Notes: generated by a model not told the origin, from the letters alone. DNA of 64,000 nt from Talpa occidentalis (GCF_014898055.3 NW_023601433.1:16540141-16604140), one strand, 5' to 3'; positions 35,005 through 47,330 are shown, counted from the first letter of the stretch. Made by a program: numbers and translations.

Positions 35005-35648
35005 GAATAAAGCTCCAGGTCTTCCGGAAACAATCTTTTCATTGGATAGTTGATGTCTCAAAGCAAGCTGCTTTGGGAAATAACCTGATTAATAGATAAC
35101 TTGGCTTTCTTTATACATCTATGGAATAGTAGTTGAGCTCTAAATTAATAAGCTAAAAGCCAATTAAAATTTGGTCAGCCAATAGATATAATAATCATCA
35201 TAGGAAATAATTCTGTTTCAAATGACCATTTTGTGATTTCCTGGTTAGCCATCTACCCTGGTTCTCACTGAATTGAATCTCTCCCTTCAATTAGCCTGCT
35301 TTATTGTAGTTTTTTTCTTTTATTATGTTTTTCATTTTCTTACATTGTTGTTCATTTGGTAGCCACTTTAGATGTTTGTGGAGATTACTTGAAGTAATTT
35401 AAGCACACATCTCAGGACCCCCCACCCTTGATTGCACCTCCAATCAGATGTCACATTATTCAGCTGCGATGAAAGAAAAACCACAGTGACACAAAGAATG
35501 TGATTATTTCCCTCTTTATACCAAAAAATAGTCCACTGCAAAGACCTTGTGTTTCTCCATCCTCTGCTCCAGCAATTAAATCAGATGTTTTCAAGCTCTG
35601 GAATATAAATGTCTTTTGGAGATTGTTGCCAAACAGGTAGGCAACCAC
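35005..35648. other. Unique sequence, no gene seen
   Basis: No element ends recognised and no convincing coding signal. Confidence 0.4.
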
Positions 35649-35649
35649 C

Positions 35650-36065
35650 TGTGTCCAAGTGGTTGAAGAATAATCACCCACAAACTGGACTGAAGATTAG
35701 CAAGCTCAGGTTTATTGTCAGAGACTGCTGACAGCAGGAGGGGGTTCAAGGGAGGAGCCCAGAGTTAGGGTGCTAGGTTCCTTTTCATAGGGCTTCTGGG
35801 GGCTCTACACCTCCCTCAAAAGCTCCCAGGGGCTTTTTCTTCTTTGGGGTACTTTTCCACTGCCCCTCCACTGTCCCACTTTGCCTCCTTGCCCCCTTTC
35901 TTCTCACCCAGAGATGCGAGGCGACCACAAGTGCTGTTCTTGCCCCACGCCTCTCTTGTGGTTGCCAACTCATTCCTGCCAGGTCTGTGGCTGTCAGCCT
36001 TTGCCCACAAGCCCCCGCTCCTTCAAGATGATACAATCCCTCGTGCACACCACCACTTACTGACA
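35650..36065 (-). mobile_element. Solo LTR, family F (about 416 bp)
   Basis: The plus-strand sequence begins TGTGTCCAAG and ends CTTACTGACA. In minus orientation an AATAAA (from GGTTTATTGTC at 35708) lies about 60 bases before the end, after a C-rich U3. I could not confirm a TSD, so limits are approximate. The open frames on both strands are not recognised. Confidence 0.5.
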
Positions 36066-37340
36066 TCCTTAAAGGGAAAGGATGTGGTAAAGGTTATCGG
36101 TTAAACCCACCACCATGTCCCTCAATTTTTCTGTGATAACCTTTAAGCAGAGATACAATGTGCACATTTCTTTACTACTCCAAATACAAGAAAATAGCAA
36201 GAGGGTTTCTGTGCTGTAGAAGTAAGGAAAGAGGGAATAAAGGTAGCTATTGTAAACATAGAAATGTAATTCCTGCTTTCAGATCCTCAAAATTTCCTTG
36301 TCTTGAATATTACTGGCCATTAAATGACTTAAAATTCGCTAGTGTAAACATAGAGGCAATTATTCCGGAGCATCACTGAAGGCCTCCCTATATGGCACAA
36401 TTTACTAGGACATTTGTAAAATGTTCTGAAAGGTATGCACAAGCCATCACTACACCAATAAAAATGGACCTCACTCTAAGAGAACCATCTTTTTAGTGCT
36501 AGTTAAATTGACTGAGGCCCATAAATACTACAACCAACTTTATGTCTTCCTATAACTTTCTTCATGTCTTTCATTTCCATGTAGAAAAATCTAATTTTTC
36601 CCAGGAGGTATGCCAACCAAGCCCCAGTTGCATAAGCTGCATTAAACACAGAGTGGGTGACATGGGATTCGCCCCATACTGGGCGAACATATAATGGTGC
36701 ACAGTGGGTGTTCATGTACTTCCTTATCCACAGATGCACAACTGCTCTAGTTTTAGGCTTTAAATAACACATAGCTGCAAACTGTTAAGACACCAACATT
36801 ACCAAAAAAATAAATAAATAAAAAGCTCCTGAATATTTAACCTTTGCTTTGTCTGGTATAGATTTATTTACCATTTTACTTTCTTAGCAGTAGCAAAATT
36901 AAACCTGTAAAATATTTTATCATGACCAATTAGCTAGGAGAGCTCTGAGCTGCTGAGTCTGGAAAGGGCAGAAGACATGAGGAATCAACATGTTGTTACC
37001 CAGAGGGAGTTTAAGAGGAGGAACACGCAGAAAGAAGATTTAATTGCAGATCTGTTTTAGAAGCAGTTTAATTGGAGTTCTGTTTTAGCAACAACAATTC
37101 CCTTCTCCTGCCTTCTCTTGTACTGCAAGCAGAAGAGTATACATCAGACACTTTATACCCAGCCATCTCAAAGGGAACTAGAAATTCCATCTGCTAACAG
37201 AATAAAACATCCATGGAAGTACTTCATCTTCCTATGGACTGGGAAAAGATCATAAGCAGTAAATTTAATACTAAACCTACAAGGGATATGGAACCCAGAT
37301 TGATAGTATTCATGTAGCACAAGAATTGCAAATGAGAAAC
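36066..37340. other. Unique sequence, no gene seen
   Basis: No recognised element ends apart from a short AAAT run at about 36806. No plausible exon. Confidence 0.4.
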
Positions 37341-37356
37341 TGACATTAAAAACTAA

Positions 37357-37661
37357 GGCTCAACTCGCTGGGTTGCGAAGTTGCCCGCAGCCTGTGCAGC
37401 ACTGGTTCGATCCCCAGCTGCTCCCCGGCCACCAGAGGAGGGTCCCACATGGCGCGCAGACCTCTCCTGCCGCCCGCTGCTCCCCTCAGCAGTGTACTTC
37501 GGTCCTTCTGCCTGCTCTGCTCCCCGCTCTGGCTCTGGTGAATTCTCTCACCCTCCCGCACTTCTGACTGTACCCAGTGCATGTATAAACAAACAAACAA
37601 CAAAACAAATAAATAAATAAATAAAACATGCCTCTATTAAAAAAAAAATTAAAAAAAAAAA
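37357..37661 (+). mobile_element. T+ SINE, copy 12, 5'-truncated
   Basis: It begins at TCGCTGGGTTGCGAAG, missing the first 30 or so bases including the A box. The TSD AAACTAAGGCTCAAC on both sides shows truncation on insertion. The tail has CAAA-type repeats. Confidence 0.9.
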
Positions 37662-37675
37662 AACTAAGGCTCAAC

Positions 37676-38623
37676 CAATTGATCATCTAGAGTTCTGGGA
37701 AAATCAAATCAAATCTGATCGTGGGGTTGAGGCTACAGGGGGGGAGGGGAAAAACACAGTCGAGAGGGAGCCTGGCAGACCAATGTGGAGGCCTGTGGGT
37801 GCCTTGGTGCTTGGTGGGGACGGTGTGGGGACAAGCATCTGAGGAGGTGTGATCCTATACCTCTGCAATAAAAAAATAAATTAGTAAAACCATCTACATG
37901 GTATACACAATTCAGGAAAAACAGCTGCTGACCCACCCCAAAGCAAGTTAGCCAGAATCTTCTCCAGGAGACAAAGGATCACGTTAGTGGGGAGCAGAGA
38001 CTACATGTAGGAGAACTCAGTCTCCCAGCAAGGGGAAGGACAGGAATGTCTGCAGAAAATAATAAAACAAGTCAAGTTAAAGTGGTTAAGCAGTGTTTCA
38101 GAGTGAAGATGACAGTAAGAAGCAGTTTTTCTCTTTCCTGTTGTGGAAATTCCGCAAAAGCAATAAAAAGAACAAGAAGCACACGCACAAAGTCTGCCTT
38201 CAATGACCAAGCAAAATGCCTGAGAACAGACAGTACAAGGCGCATGGGGGAGCATCTAGGGGCACCGAGCTGTTTACACGATGCTTGTCTCAATAATGAG
38301 GTTCAAACACCAAATCCATGTCCACCTAGCTGGGATAAGAGCAAAAGCTGTCTGCAAAATCTTTCCTGGGATTGGCTTGTTTCCAGAAAGCAGAAGAGAG
38401 ACTAAATGATGATGCACAAAGGCTTCTCAGAGCTTGATTTCACTAGCAGACTCAGTATCTGTATCTCACTGTCAATTTCTATTGGCTGGGAGAAAATAAC
38501 TGCTATAAAACTCACACAAGAGAAAGAAAGACACCAAACCCCTCAGACTCAAGGAAAATACCTGCTAAACTGGAAGACGGCCCTGTGTCCTCCCATATGT
38601 GTTATGACCTGGAATAAATTAGG
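37676..38623. other. Unique sequence, no gene seen
   Basis: The plus frame at 38046-38405 is 119 codons and basic but has no recognised domain; a minus frame overlaps it. I regard both as chance. Confidence 0.35.
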
Positions 38624-38629
38624 AAGATC

Positions 38630-39515
38630 TGCTGCAGGGGACCTTGCTGCCCCAGCCAGGTAAGACACTGGCAAGCAGCTAAGAAAAAGGGCCTCACACT
38701 GTGGGGCCAAAGATTTCCAAAGAGCCTCACGTGGTGGGGCTGAAGATTAATCTATAACCTATAAGCATCCCTTTGTTTTTTGTTCTTGGTCATAAAAAGA
38801 GAAAAACTTCTCAAAAAATACAATGTGCAATAAAGTATATGTGTAAGAATATTATAAGCACATGGCACGGAGAATTACCTGCTTAAAAATTAAACACTGT
38901 AAATTTGGCCTACCTGACAATGGGAAAGAATTTGTTATACATGAACATGCCTGACAAGCAACCCAGGAGAACGATTATAGTAAGTCCTTCTTTTGCTTTT
39001 TTAGAAGTTTCTTAGGAAAGTTTTTAAATGAAGTTAATTGTGTTAAGGAGTTTCTAGGTAGAAAAAATTCTGATAGCTGAGAAGCAGCTGGACTCCGGCT
39101 GAAGGCCATGTGAATAGAAGAGTCTTATTAGGCTTTAGCTGATAGGGGTGTACTGGCGACTATCAACCGTCTCAGGTAATTGTCTAGCTGAAATAATAAA
39201 TTTTAGTGTAAGGCTTAGTTTTTTATCTATTAACCTTGAAGTTTGCCTTCTTGCTGAGAGCACTAGTAGCCAAAATTCCACGGGAATAGAATACACTGAT
39301 TGTTTCTACTTTGCACATGATGATGCCATCTCACTGCTTGCAAAAAATGAATAAAGACCTGCTGAGTTCCTCGGCAGAAGAACTTGCACCTCATCGAGTG
39401 TCAGTGTCTCCTCACTACCTCATCCCCTTCCCCTCAGCCGTTAAGTTTTCACCGACACCGTCTCATCCTTTCAGGAACCCCTGACACGACATTTTGCCTA
39501 GGCTGGTCTTCGGCA
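38630..39515 (+). mobile_element. Solo LTR, family D, copy 2 (886 bp)
   Basis: It starts TGCTGCAGGGGACC and ends GGTCTTCGGCA, with a perfect 6-bp TSD AAGATC (38624-38629 and 39516-39521). It aligns with copy 1 throughout and carries GAATAAAGACCTGCTGAG. Confidence 0.92.
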
Positions 39516-39521
39516 AAGATC

Positions 39522-40100
39522 CTCAAATTTAGTCACAAAGGACCCAAAAATAATCCAAACACCAAAATTATTCTATAAGAGAAAGGAGATAGGAGGGGGA
39601 CTGGGACCATAAATGATAGCTTTGAAATCTCCACAGAAAACTGTTTCCAGAGAGCTGATAAAAATGACAGAAAAATATGTTTTCTACATGTCTAAAATAA
39701 AGAGAATTAACCACCTTTATATTGAAAAAGTTCAAAGCAAAAGATTTTTTTTAAGTTCAGTGAAGAAATGCCAATAAAACAGGATATAAAATGGAAGTTG
39801 GCACAGCTCATTGAAGGTTAAGGAAGAAATGAAACATATTCCCTAAAGGGAAAGGAAACTAGAAATGAGAGAGAGAAAGTCTTTACTGAAAACAAAGAGC
39901 ATAGCTCAGAGACATACCACCCAAGGGACAAATCCACCCTACACGGTTTCTATATGAATGATTTCAAATGGTTTCTAACACAAAACAAACCAAAAACAAA
40001 GAAGAATGTATGACAGAGGCCACATGTGCTCACAAAGCCTAAAATATTGACTATCCTGACATAGAAAATGAAAATGAGAAAAAGGTTGATGAAGTATAAA
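39522..40100 (+). mobile_element. Possible old L1 fragment
   Basis: A-rich, frame-broken sequence consistent with old L1 ORF1 or 5' sequence continuing after 40674. I cannot assign it firmly. Confidence 0.3.
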
Positions 40101-40116
40101 TGAATAGAGCTTTAAA

Positions 40117-40658
40117 TCCATGTTCCATTGCATATTCTTTGCTCCTTTGTCAAAGATTAGTTGTTCATATAAGTGTGGCTTTATTTCTGGGGTCTCTATT
40201 TGGTTCCATTGGCTATTAGTGTGTTTTTTTGTGGTTCCATATGAATTTCATCAGTATTTGTTCTATTTCTTTGAAAAATGTCATTGGGATTATTATTGGA
40301 ATAGCATTGAATCTGTATATTGCTTTTGGGAGGATGGCCATTTTAATAACATTGATTCTTCCAATCCATGAGCAGGGGATGCCTTTCCCTTTCTTTTTGT
40401 CTCCTTCAATTTCTTTTAACAGTGTTTTATAATTTTCTTTGTATAGGTCTTTCACCTCTTTTGTTTTGTTTATTCCCAAGTATTTGATTTTTTTGGTTTC
40501 AATTATAAAAGGGATGGTTTTCTTGATTTCTTCTTCTTCCGATTGATTGTTTGTATATAGGAAGGCTACTGATTTTTGTGTGTTGATTTTGTATCCTGCT
40601 ACTTTATTGAACTTGTTGATTATTTTGAGTAGTTTTTCTGTGGAGTTTGTAGGGTTCT
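40117..40658 (-). mobile_element. Tailless internal L1 ORF2 fragment
   Basis: The antisense frames read ORF2 wording ([38 protein letters not shown]). Relative to the full-length L1 here it has an internal deletion of about 125 bases. A perfect 15-bp TSD GAATAGAGCTTTAAA (40102-40116 and 40659-40673) flanks it, but there is no poly(A) or poly(T) at either end. Confidence 0.9.
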
Positions 40659-40673
40659 GAATAGAGCTTTAAA

Positions 40674-41270
40674 ATTATTAAAAACATGATAAATATGACA
40701 GATTTTTAGATTGAATATGTTCATCATCGAAGTGAACCTGGATGAAAATCAAATATGAAGCAGAACAAACAAAGTCATCATTCAAGAGAAATAAAAAGCA
40801 CAACTACCCATTAAAGGGGAACCTTGTCCAAAGGAACAACACCCTAGAGAACTCAGTCATGAAATGGAGAACGTTAAAGTTATCAAAATTTAAAGACAAG
40901 AATTCTCTGAACAGAGAAGTAAAATCAAAGAAAGAAAGACCTCAAACAGGTAGAAGGAAGTAACACTGCAGAATTTCTATGAAAAATACAACTCAGTTTA
41001 TGTTTATCAAATTGTCTTTCAAATATAAATACAAACTCTTTACACCAAAATTTATTTCCCTAAGTAAACTACTATAAGATAAAAATACACCAAAACAAGA
41101 GCTAACTTGAAAAATTAAAGCAAAAAAAGACAGTGAGCATTGAATGTATTTATAGAAATAAGACAAAAGCAAATATAAGAATGATGTCCTTGGAACACAC
41201 ATTTCTAAACCTCTATAATGTAGAAATAACTAACAGAAGTTCCAAGGAGTACAGGATATAGCATAACTAC
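40674..41270 (+). mobile_element. Possible old L1 fragment
   Basis: A-rich sequence with AACAACACCCTAGAGAACTCAGTC. Probably the continuation of the element split by the insertion at 40117. No long open frame. Confidence 0.3.
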
Positions 41271-41286
41271 AATGATTTCCTCAGTT

Positions 41287-41511
41287 CTTTAAAATATATT
41301 TTCTACATCATTTTTCATTTTGTACAATGTATGCATTTTCATCTTGGTTATATTCCCCATGAAATTCCCACCACCCCTGCACCCCTATGTTTATTGCAGC
41401 ACTATTTACAATAGCTAAGCTATGGAAATAATGCAAATGTCCAAAATAGATGACTGGATCAAAAAGATGTGGTATATATACACAGTAGAATATTACTCAG
41501 CAGTCAAAAAA
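41287..41511. mobile_element. Second twin-primed L1 (short)
   Basis: The left part (to about 41375) is the antisense L1 3' end and the right part is ORF2 C-terminus in sense orientation. TSD GATTTCCTCAGTT (41274-41286 and 41512-41524) is perfect, so one event with inversion explains both. Confidence 0.88.
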
Positions 41512-41524
41512 GATTTCCTCAGTT

Positions 41525-42880
41525 TTAATAATTGGGATTCAATATCCAATTAACCAATAACAAAGTATAGTTCAAAGTAAAAGGTATTTTAAAAATTGAG
41601 TCCCTACAAAGCATCATTCAGAATACCCAGATACAAATGGAAAGTACTAAATATGTTAAAAAAAAAAAAAAAAAAAAGCCTGGAAAATGTGGTAGCTTGT
41701 CAAGAAAAAAAAAGTAGGAACTGTCCCTGAGATGGTACAGATGTTGATTATAGCCCAAAAAAAGAGACTTTAGCTATATGAATAGCATCAAAAAATAAGA
41801 TAAACTTCATTGCAACGAATGGATAAGGAATTCCAAGAAAGAAGTAGTAATTCTTTGAAATTCATTCCTCTGAATGAATGAATTTATTTCATTCATTTGG
41901 AAAAATACCAAGTGAAACTTATACAACTAACAAAAGGCAATACCGGAAATTTTTTAAATATCCATTGGATGAATTTAACATAAATTTGGGAGAGCAAAAG
42001 AAAGGACCAGTAAATTTGAAGGCAAGAAACTTTGTATTCTGAATTTTAAAAAATTGAAGAAAAACATTGCTAACAGCATACAGGACAGTAAAAACAGTAC
42101 AACACATGAGTACACAGAATCTCAAAATGAGAAAAGAGTGAAAATGAGCTTGAAAAAAGTACTTAACAAACAATGGATGACTTTTTTCCGGATTTGATTT
42201 AAAAAATTGGCCTACATGTCCAAGAAGCTCAGTGACTTCCCAGCAGGTTGTAAACACAAAAATCACACTTAAGCAAATCCAAGTCTAACTCCTAAATAAA
42301 AAAGAAAAGAAGAGAGAAAAATCTTGAAGTCACCAGAGAGAAACCACATTATATCCAGGGAAGAATGGTGCATATAAAAATGCTAAAAATGAAAGGGGGG
42401 AAATAATGGAGCCCAGAAGACACTAGAATAATTTCTTTAAAATGCTTAAAGAAAAGTAATTCTCAACTCAGGACTCTATATCCCCTTAAAATATCCATCA
42501 GAAACAAGATGAATCCATTTTGAGGTAAATAGTAGAGGAGAGAATATATAATCAGCAAATCTGCATGACAAAAAAGTGCTAAGAGGAGTTTTTCACAGAA
42601 AAGGGAAATGTGGATCTGTAAAAAAAATTGAAGAGTACTAGAAATGTTAAAAGAAGGTAAATATAAATGATAGGTTTTTTTCCTTGAAAACAAATCAAGA
42701 GCATCATTAAAATGGCCTCATAATGAATGTCGAAGTGAAAGTTATGAAAAAATAACACAAAAACAGAGAAGGAAGGAGTCAGTGGAATTACACTGTTTTA
42801 TGACTACTAACAGATGAAATGGGAAGTGTGAGGTGTAAAGTGGGTAGAAACAAACTGTGAAGTGAAATGTGGAGATTGAG
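41525..42880 (+). mobile_element. Old L1 fragment
   Basis: GTAATTCTCAACTCAGGACTCTATATCC followed by AAATATCCATCAGAAACAAGATG is recognisable old L1. Most is strongly diverged; the left part is uncertain. Confidence 0.5.
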
Positions 42881-42914
42881 CACTGTTGGGGTGCAGTAAG
42901 AAGAGACAGAGAGG

Positions 42915-43170
42915 TCTCTGCAGCACTATGAAGCTATGCCCAGCCACTGCAGCATGGCAAGAGTTTGATCCCCAGCCGGCCAAGGAGCTACCACATGGCA
43001 CGGCAGACCTCTCCTGTCTCGCCTGCTGCTCCCCTCAGCAGTGTATTTCGTCAGTCTGCCTGTTCTGCTCCCCACTCTGTCTCTGGTGAATCCTCTCACC
43101 TTCCCAAGCCTCTGGCCTGTACCCCAGCTCTTAGATGCATAAATACATCTTTTTTTTAATTAAATAAATA
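42915..43170 (+). mobile_element. T+ SINE, copy 13, 5'-truncated
   Basis: It starts near GGTCTCTGCAGCACTATGAAGC and lacks the A-box part. TSD AAGAAGAGACA is on both sides. Confidence 0.88.
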
Positions 43171-43471
43171 AAATGTAAAAAAGAAGAGACAAAGTATAAA
43201 GACCTACGTGTAAAGTGACCACATCACAGAGATTGATTCTGACTATACACTTTGATAGGATAAGGGTAAAAATTGTTAGCCACACATGAATAACTGAAAG
43301 AAAAGAAAATGCATGGATGTATAGCAAAAAAATAACCAAAATAATGGAGAAGAAAAGGAAGAAGGGGAGAGGGAGGAGATTTGATTAATCAAAGGGAAGG
43401 TAAAATAAGGAGCAATGAAAGAAACAAACAAAAAAAAAGAGTAAATGGAAAATAAATGACAAACTAGCAGG

Positions 43472-43768
43472 TTTTTTTTTTAAAGATTTATTTATTTATG
43501 CATACAAGAACTGGGGTACAGGCCAGAGGTGTGGGGGTGAGAGGATTCACCAGAGACAGAGTGGGGAACAAAACAGATGGCTCGATTGAAATACACTGCT
43601 AAGGGGAGCAGCGAGTGAGTCAGGAGAGGTCTGTTGTGCCATGTGGGTAGCTCCCTGGCCAGGGATCGAACTTGTGCTGCAGTGGCTGCAGTTCCAGTGG
43701 CTGCGATTGCAGTGGCTGCAGAAAGCTTCATAGGTTGCATCTTAACCCCTTGAGCCACCAGGGAGGCC
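43472..43768 (-). mobile_element. T+ SINE, copy 14, with internal expansion
   Basis: Antisense full-length copy. At 43677-43722 a (GCAGTGGCTGCAGTT)-like unit is present three times next to the B box, lengthening the element by about 30 bases. TSD AGCAGGTTTT. Confidence 0.92.
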
Positions 43769-43769
43769 C

Positions 43770-44580
43770 AAAAATAGCAGGTTTTAACTAATTAACAGTT
43801 CAGTTAAATAATTGCATTAAGTTCCAATGGAATTAAAATCTAATTGGAAGCCAAAGGTTGTCACACTAGATAAAATAGCAAGATCAGATGATAGATTCTT
43901 TTTTTTTTTCAGATTTATTTATTTATTCATACAAGAACCAGGGTACAGGCAAGATACACTGGAGGGTGAGAAGATTCACCAGAGACAGAGCAGGGAACAG
44001 AACAAGCAGACTGACGAAATATACTGCTGAGGGGAGCAGCGGGCGTGACAGGAGAGGTCTGCTGCGCCATGTGGGGCCCTCACCATCTGGGAACTGGGGC
44101 TGCAGAGGCTGTGGATAGCTTCACAGTGCAGCGCTCAACAGCCTGCGCCACCAGTGGAGGCCCCAGATGATAGATTCGTTAAGAAATTCACTTTAAATAT
44201 AAAGACACAAAGTAGTTGAAAAGACAGAAAATATAACATATAGACGCACAATAAAGCATGTGTGGTTTATGACATTAATATCAGACAAAATAGACTTAAG
44301 ACAATGATCTGTATAAGAAATAAAATATTGTTGTTTCTTAATGATGTTTCATCAGAAACTCATAAGAATTCTATAAAAGTTTCAAAAGTCTTAAAGTGAC
44401 AGACAAATCCTCAATCATAGATGGATATTTAAGTGTATTTCTCGTCGCTGTTGATAAAGTAGGTAAGATAATAAAACATTTAGTATACAGAAGACTGTAC
44501 AATCATCATAACTAATTTGGCCTTAGTTACATTTACAAAACAATGCAACCAACAACTTTGGAAAACATTCTTTCAAGTGT
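43770..44580 (+). mobile_element. Old L1 ORF2 fragment, split by a SINE
   Basis: TTAATATCAGACAAAATAGACTTAAGACAA is classic old L1 ORF2. The SINE at 43897-44163 interrupts it. Confidence 0.6.
43897..44163 (-). mobile_element. T+ SINE, copy 15
   Basis: Antisense full-length copy. TSD GATGATAGATTC on both sides. Confidence 0.93.
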
Positions 44581-44707
44581 ACAAGGAGCATTAAGCAGCC
44601 CAGGCCCTCAGTGGTAGTATTTGATAGAATGATGGGAGTTCTAGTTGTAACTATCTCCTACTTGCTCAGTTTTTATTGGATTGATGTTTGTCATCACCCA
44701 GTGTTTT

Positions 44708-44938
44708 TCTTATTTATTTTTTGCGTAGAACTGGGGTGTAGGCTAGAGGTGTGGGGGAGGGGGTGAGAGTGGGGAGCAGAACAGATAGATTTACTGAAGT
44801 ACACTGCTGAGGGGAGCATCAGGTGAGACAGGCAAGGTCTGTTGCCCCGTAAGTGGGTTAGGTCCCTGGTGGGGGATCAAACTCAGGCCACAGAGGTGAT
44901 AGTGCTGAGACTTAACCCCTAGGCCACCAGGAAGGCCC
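44708..44938 (-). mobile_element. T+ SINE, copy 16 (older)
   Basis: Diverged antisense copy. The TSD is CACCCAGTGTTTTTCT on the left and CACCCATTGTTTTTCT on the right. Internal deletions suggest an older insertion. Confidence 0.88.
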
Positions 44939-44954
44939 ACCCATTGTTTTTCTA

Positions 44955-45600
44955 AACTCAGCAAGCATGATGAGTGCTGCTCCTCTAAATTCCTCTAAAC
45001 CGTACTTGGCATGCTAGCTCCCTTATAGGAAGCCAGGTACAGCAAACTCCGGTTAGTGAGAATATTCAGTCATGTCAGTGTTGTCTCTGGGTGGGCTAGG
45101 GCGGGTGATTCAGATATCACAGCCTCAGGTTGCAAATAACAGCTTCTTCAATCAGGAAGCACAGGTGATCTGACCAGGTGCTTCCCACTGGTTTCAGCTC
45201 CAACTGTTTTAGTTTGGGAACCTCAGGCTCAAGCCAGTAACTGCCACTCTGCACCCCTACCTCTGTAGTATCTAGTAGTGCACCCTCTGTCTTGCATGCC
45301 AACTCTGTGGGTTCCTTTTTCTTGTGCCTGGGGACCTTTTAAGGTCCCCAGAGCGGGCATGGGCCTTGAGTTAACAGCACAAGGGCTCCATACAGCAGCT
45401 GCCCCTCCCTCACCAGTTTAATTACACCTTTCCTGACCCTTTTTGCTGTAGTATTGCTCCAGATGTCCGCAATGTCACTTGTTTATCTTTCAGGGGATGG
45501 TAACTGCTTCACTGTAATATATTTGTGAATATGTGGAGGAAGTGAGCCCACCTTCCCTCTGCCACCAACTTGCCAGACCCCCAAAACCCATTTTTAGCAA
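44955..45600. other. Unique sequence, no gene seen
   Basis: No element ends recognised. A perfect inverted repeat, GGGGACCTTTTAAGGTCCCC, lies at about 45332-45351. Confidence 0.4.
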
Positions 45601-45607
45601 AAATTCA

Positions 45608-46237
45608 CCTTGCAACTGGTCCAACCACTATGGAAAACTGTCTGGAGTTTCCTCAGTCTACTAAAAATGAAATTACCATATGACCCAGCAATTCCATTTC
45701 TAGATCTACCCAAAGGACACAAAAACATTGATTCAAAAAAATATATTCACCTCTATGTTTATTGCAGCACTATTTATAATAGGTAAAATCTAGAAACAAC
45801 CCAAATGCCCCAAAATAGATGACTGGATCAAGAAGATATGGCATATATACACGATGGAATACTATTCAGCAATCAAAAAAGATAAATCCATGCCATTTGC
45901 AGCAACATGGATGGTGCTAGAAGAAATTATGCTCAGTGAAATAAATCAGAGGAAAAAGAAAAATTACAGATGGTTTCACATATAGGAGGAATAGAGGGGA
46001 ACCAAATAAGACAGCAGTGTAAAAAAATAATAATACAAAACACAGCACAACAAAAACAAACATACAGTTATAAATCAGAGACATCCTGCAGGGGAGGAGG
46101 AGGAAGAAGGATCAGAGGGAAGGAGGGAGGAGCACAGGGGACTGAGGTGATAGTGCAGGAGTGCATTGGGGAAGGAAACTCTATGGGGACTACACCTGGG
46201 GGGGGGGCAATGACGTAAAAAATATATTTTAAAATAT
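45608..46237 (+). mobile_element. L1 3' end, older subfamily
   Basis: ORF2 C-terminal sequence (GACTGGATCAAGAAGATATGG…CATGGATGGTGCTAGAAG) is followed by a different 3'UTR with GAGGAGGAGGAAGAAGG and GGGACTGAGGTGATAG. The frame is broken repeatedly. The tail leads into a SINE. Confidence 0.85.
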
Positions 46238-46247
46238 ATTAAAAATT

Positions 46248-46502
46248 GGGCCTCCCCTGGTGGCACAGCTGTTGAACTGGGCTGCGAAGCTGCCTGCAGC
46301 CTCTGCAGCGCCGGTTCGATCCCCAGCCCCTGGCGAGAGTCCCACATGCCACGGCAGACCTCTCCTGCTGCGCCCACTGCTCCCCTCAGCAGTGTATTTC
46401 ATCACTCTGCCTGTTCTGTTCCCCGCTCTGGTTCTGGTGAATTCTCTCACCCTCCTGCTCTTCTGACTGTACCCAGTGCTTGCATAAATAAATAAATCTT
46501 TT
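46248..46502 (+). mobile_element. T+ SINE, copy 17
   Basis: Full-length copy inserted at the end of the L1 tail. Head GGCCTCCCCTGGTGGCACAG, B box GGTTCGATCCC. Confidence 0.92.
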
Positions 46503-46559
46503 AAAAATATATATATATTTAAAATATATTTTAATTTTTTTTAAATTCATCTTGCAATC

Positions 46560-47330
46560 CATTGTATTTAAATGAAAAGATAAATGACACTTATACACTA
46601 GCTAGCTCTTACCTTTAGAATAAAGCAATTGCATTCATAAAATTTCAATCCCTCCTCCTTGACTTTGAAATAGATCATTTTGGTGCAGTTACTATTCTTA
46701 TGTCTTAAAATTTCATCCTGGAAAGTTCCATTGGACTTTCATGTGGTTGAAAGTAAACAAAAGTCTCAGCCAACTTCTGCAACACCCAAGCACCAGCCTA
46801 CAAGAGAAGAGAACACAATCTCTGGAGAAATCTGTTTCAAAAATTCAATAGTTTCTCAATTACAAGAAAATGGAATGAATACTACATGCAAATGTGTTTA
46901 TTCTCTCTTATAACATGTGTCAGTAAACAAGGGGTGATGCAGATCCCCCCCATCATTATTACCCCCACTGATTAGGTAGGGTTGTGTTTCTCTTTATCAA
47001 GTTACAGCGACCAGCACCCAGACCAGGTGCTCCATTCGAATCAACCTCAAAATTTACTTGACTATCGTAAACAGACTACAATTAGCAAAAGCAAATAGAA
47101 TTACTGAGCTATTGGTTCTTCATTGAATCAATACAGACCCAACCTTAAATTTCAAGCACAAATAATATTTAAAATAAAAATCAATGAACAATCTATTCTC
47201 AATCCTCCAACCCTATTTGTAAGCCTGTGAAGATGTATTCTTAGTAATCTATGCTGCAAGTTAATTTCCACTGTTCATCTCTTGGTCATTTTTGTAGTAG
47301 CCCATAGACATATTAAAACACTTATTCGAG
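46560..47330. other. Unique sequence, no gene seen
   Basis: No repeats recognised. The frame at 46680-46913 has no family resemblance. Confidence 0.4.

Noticed and set aside
35785..36104. Frames of 86-93 codons on both strands
   Set aside because: They fall in an LTR-like element and share no domain with known proteins.
38046..38405. Basic 119-codon plus-strand frame
   Set aside because: No recognised domain, an overlapping antisense frame, and no splice or promoter context; length is within chance expectation for 64 kb.
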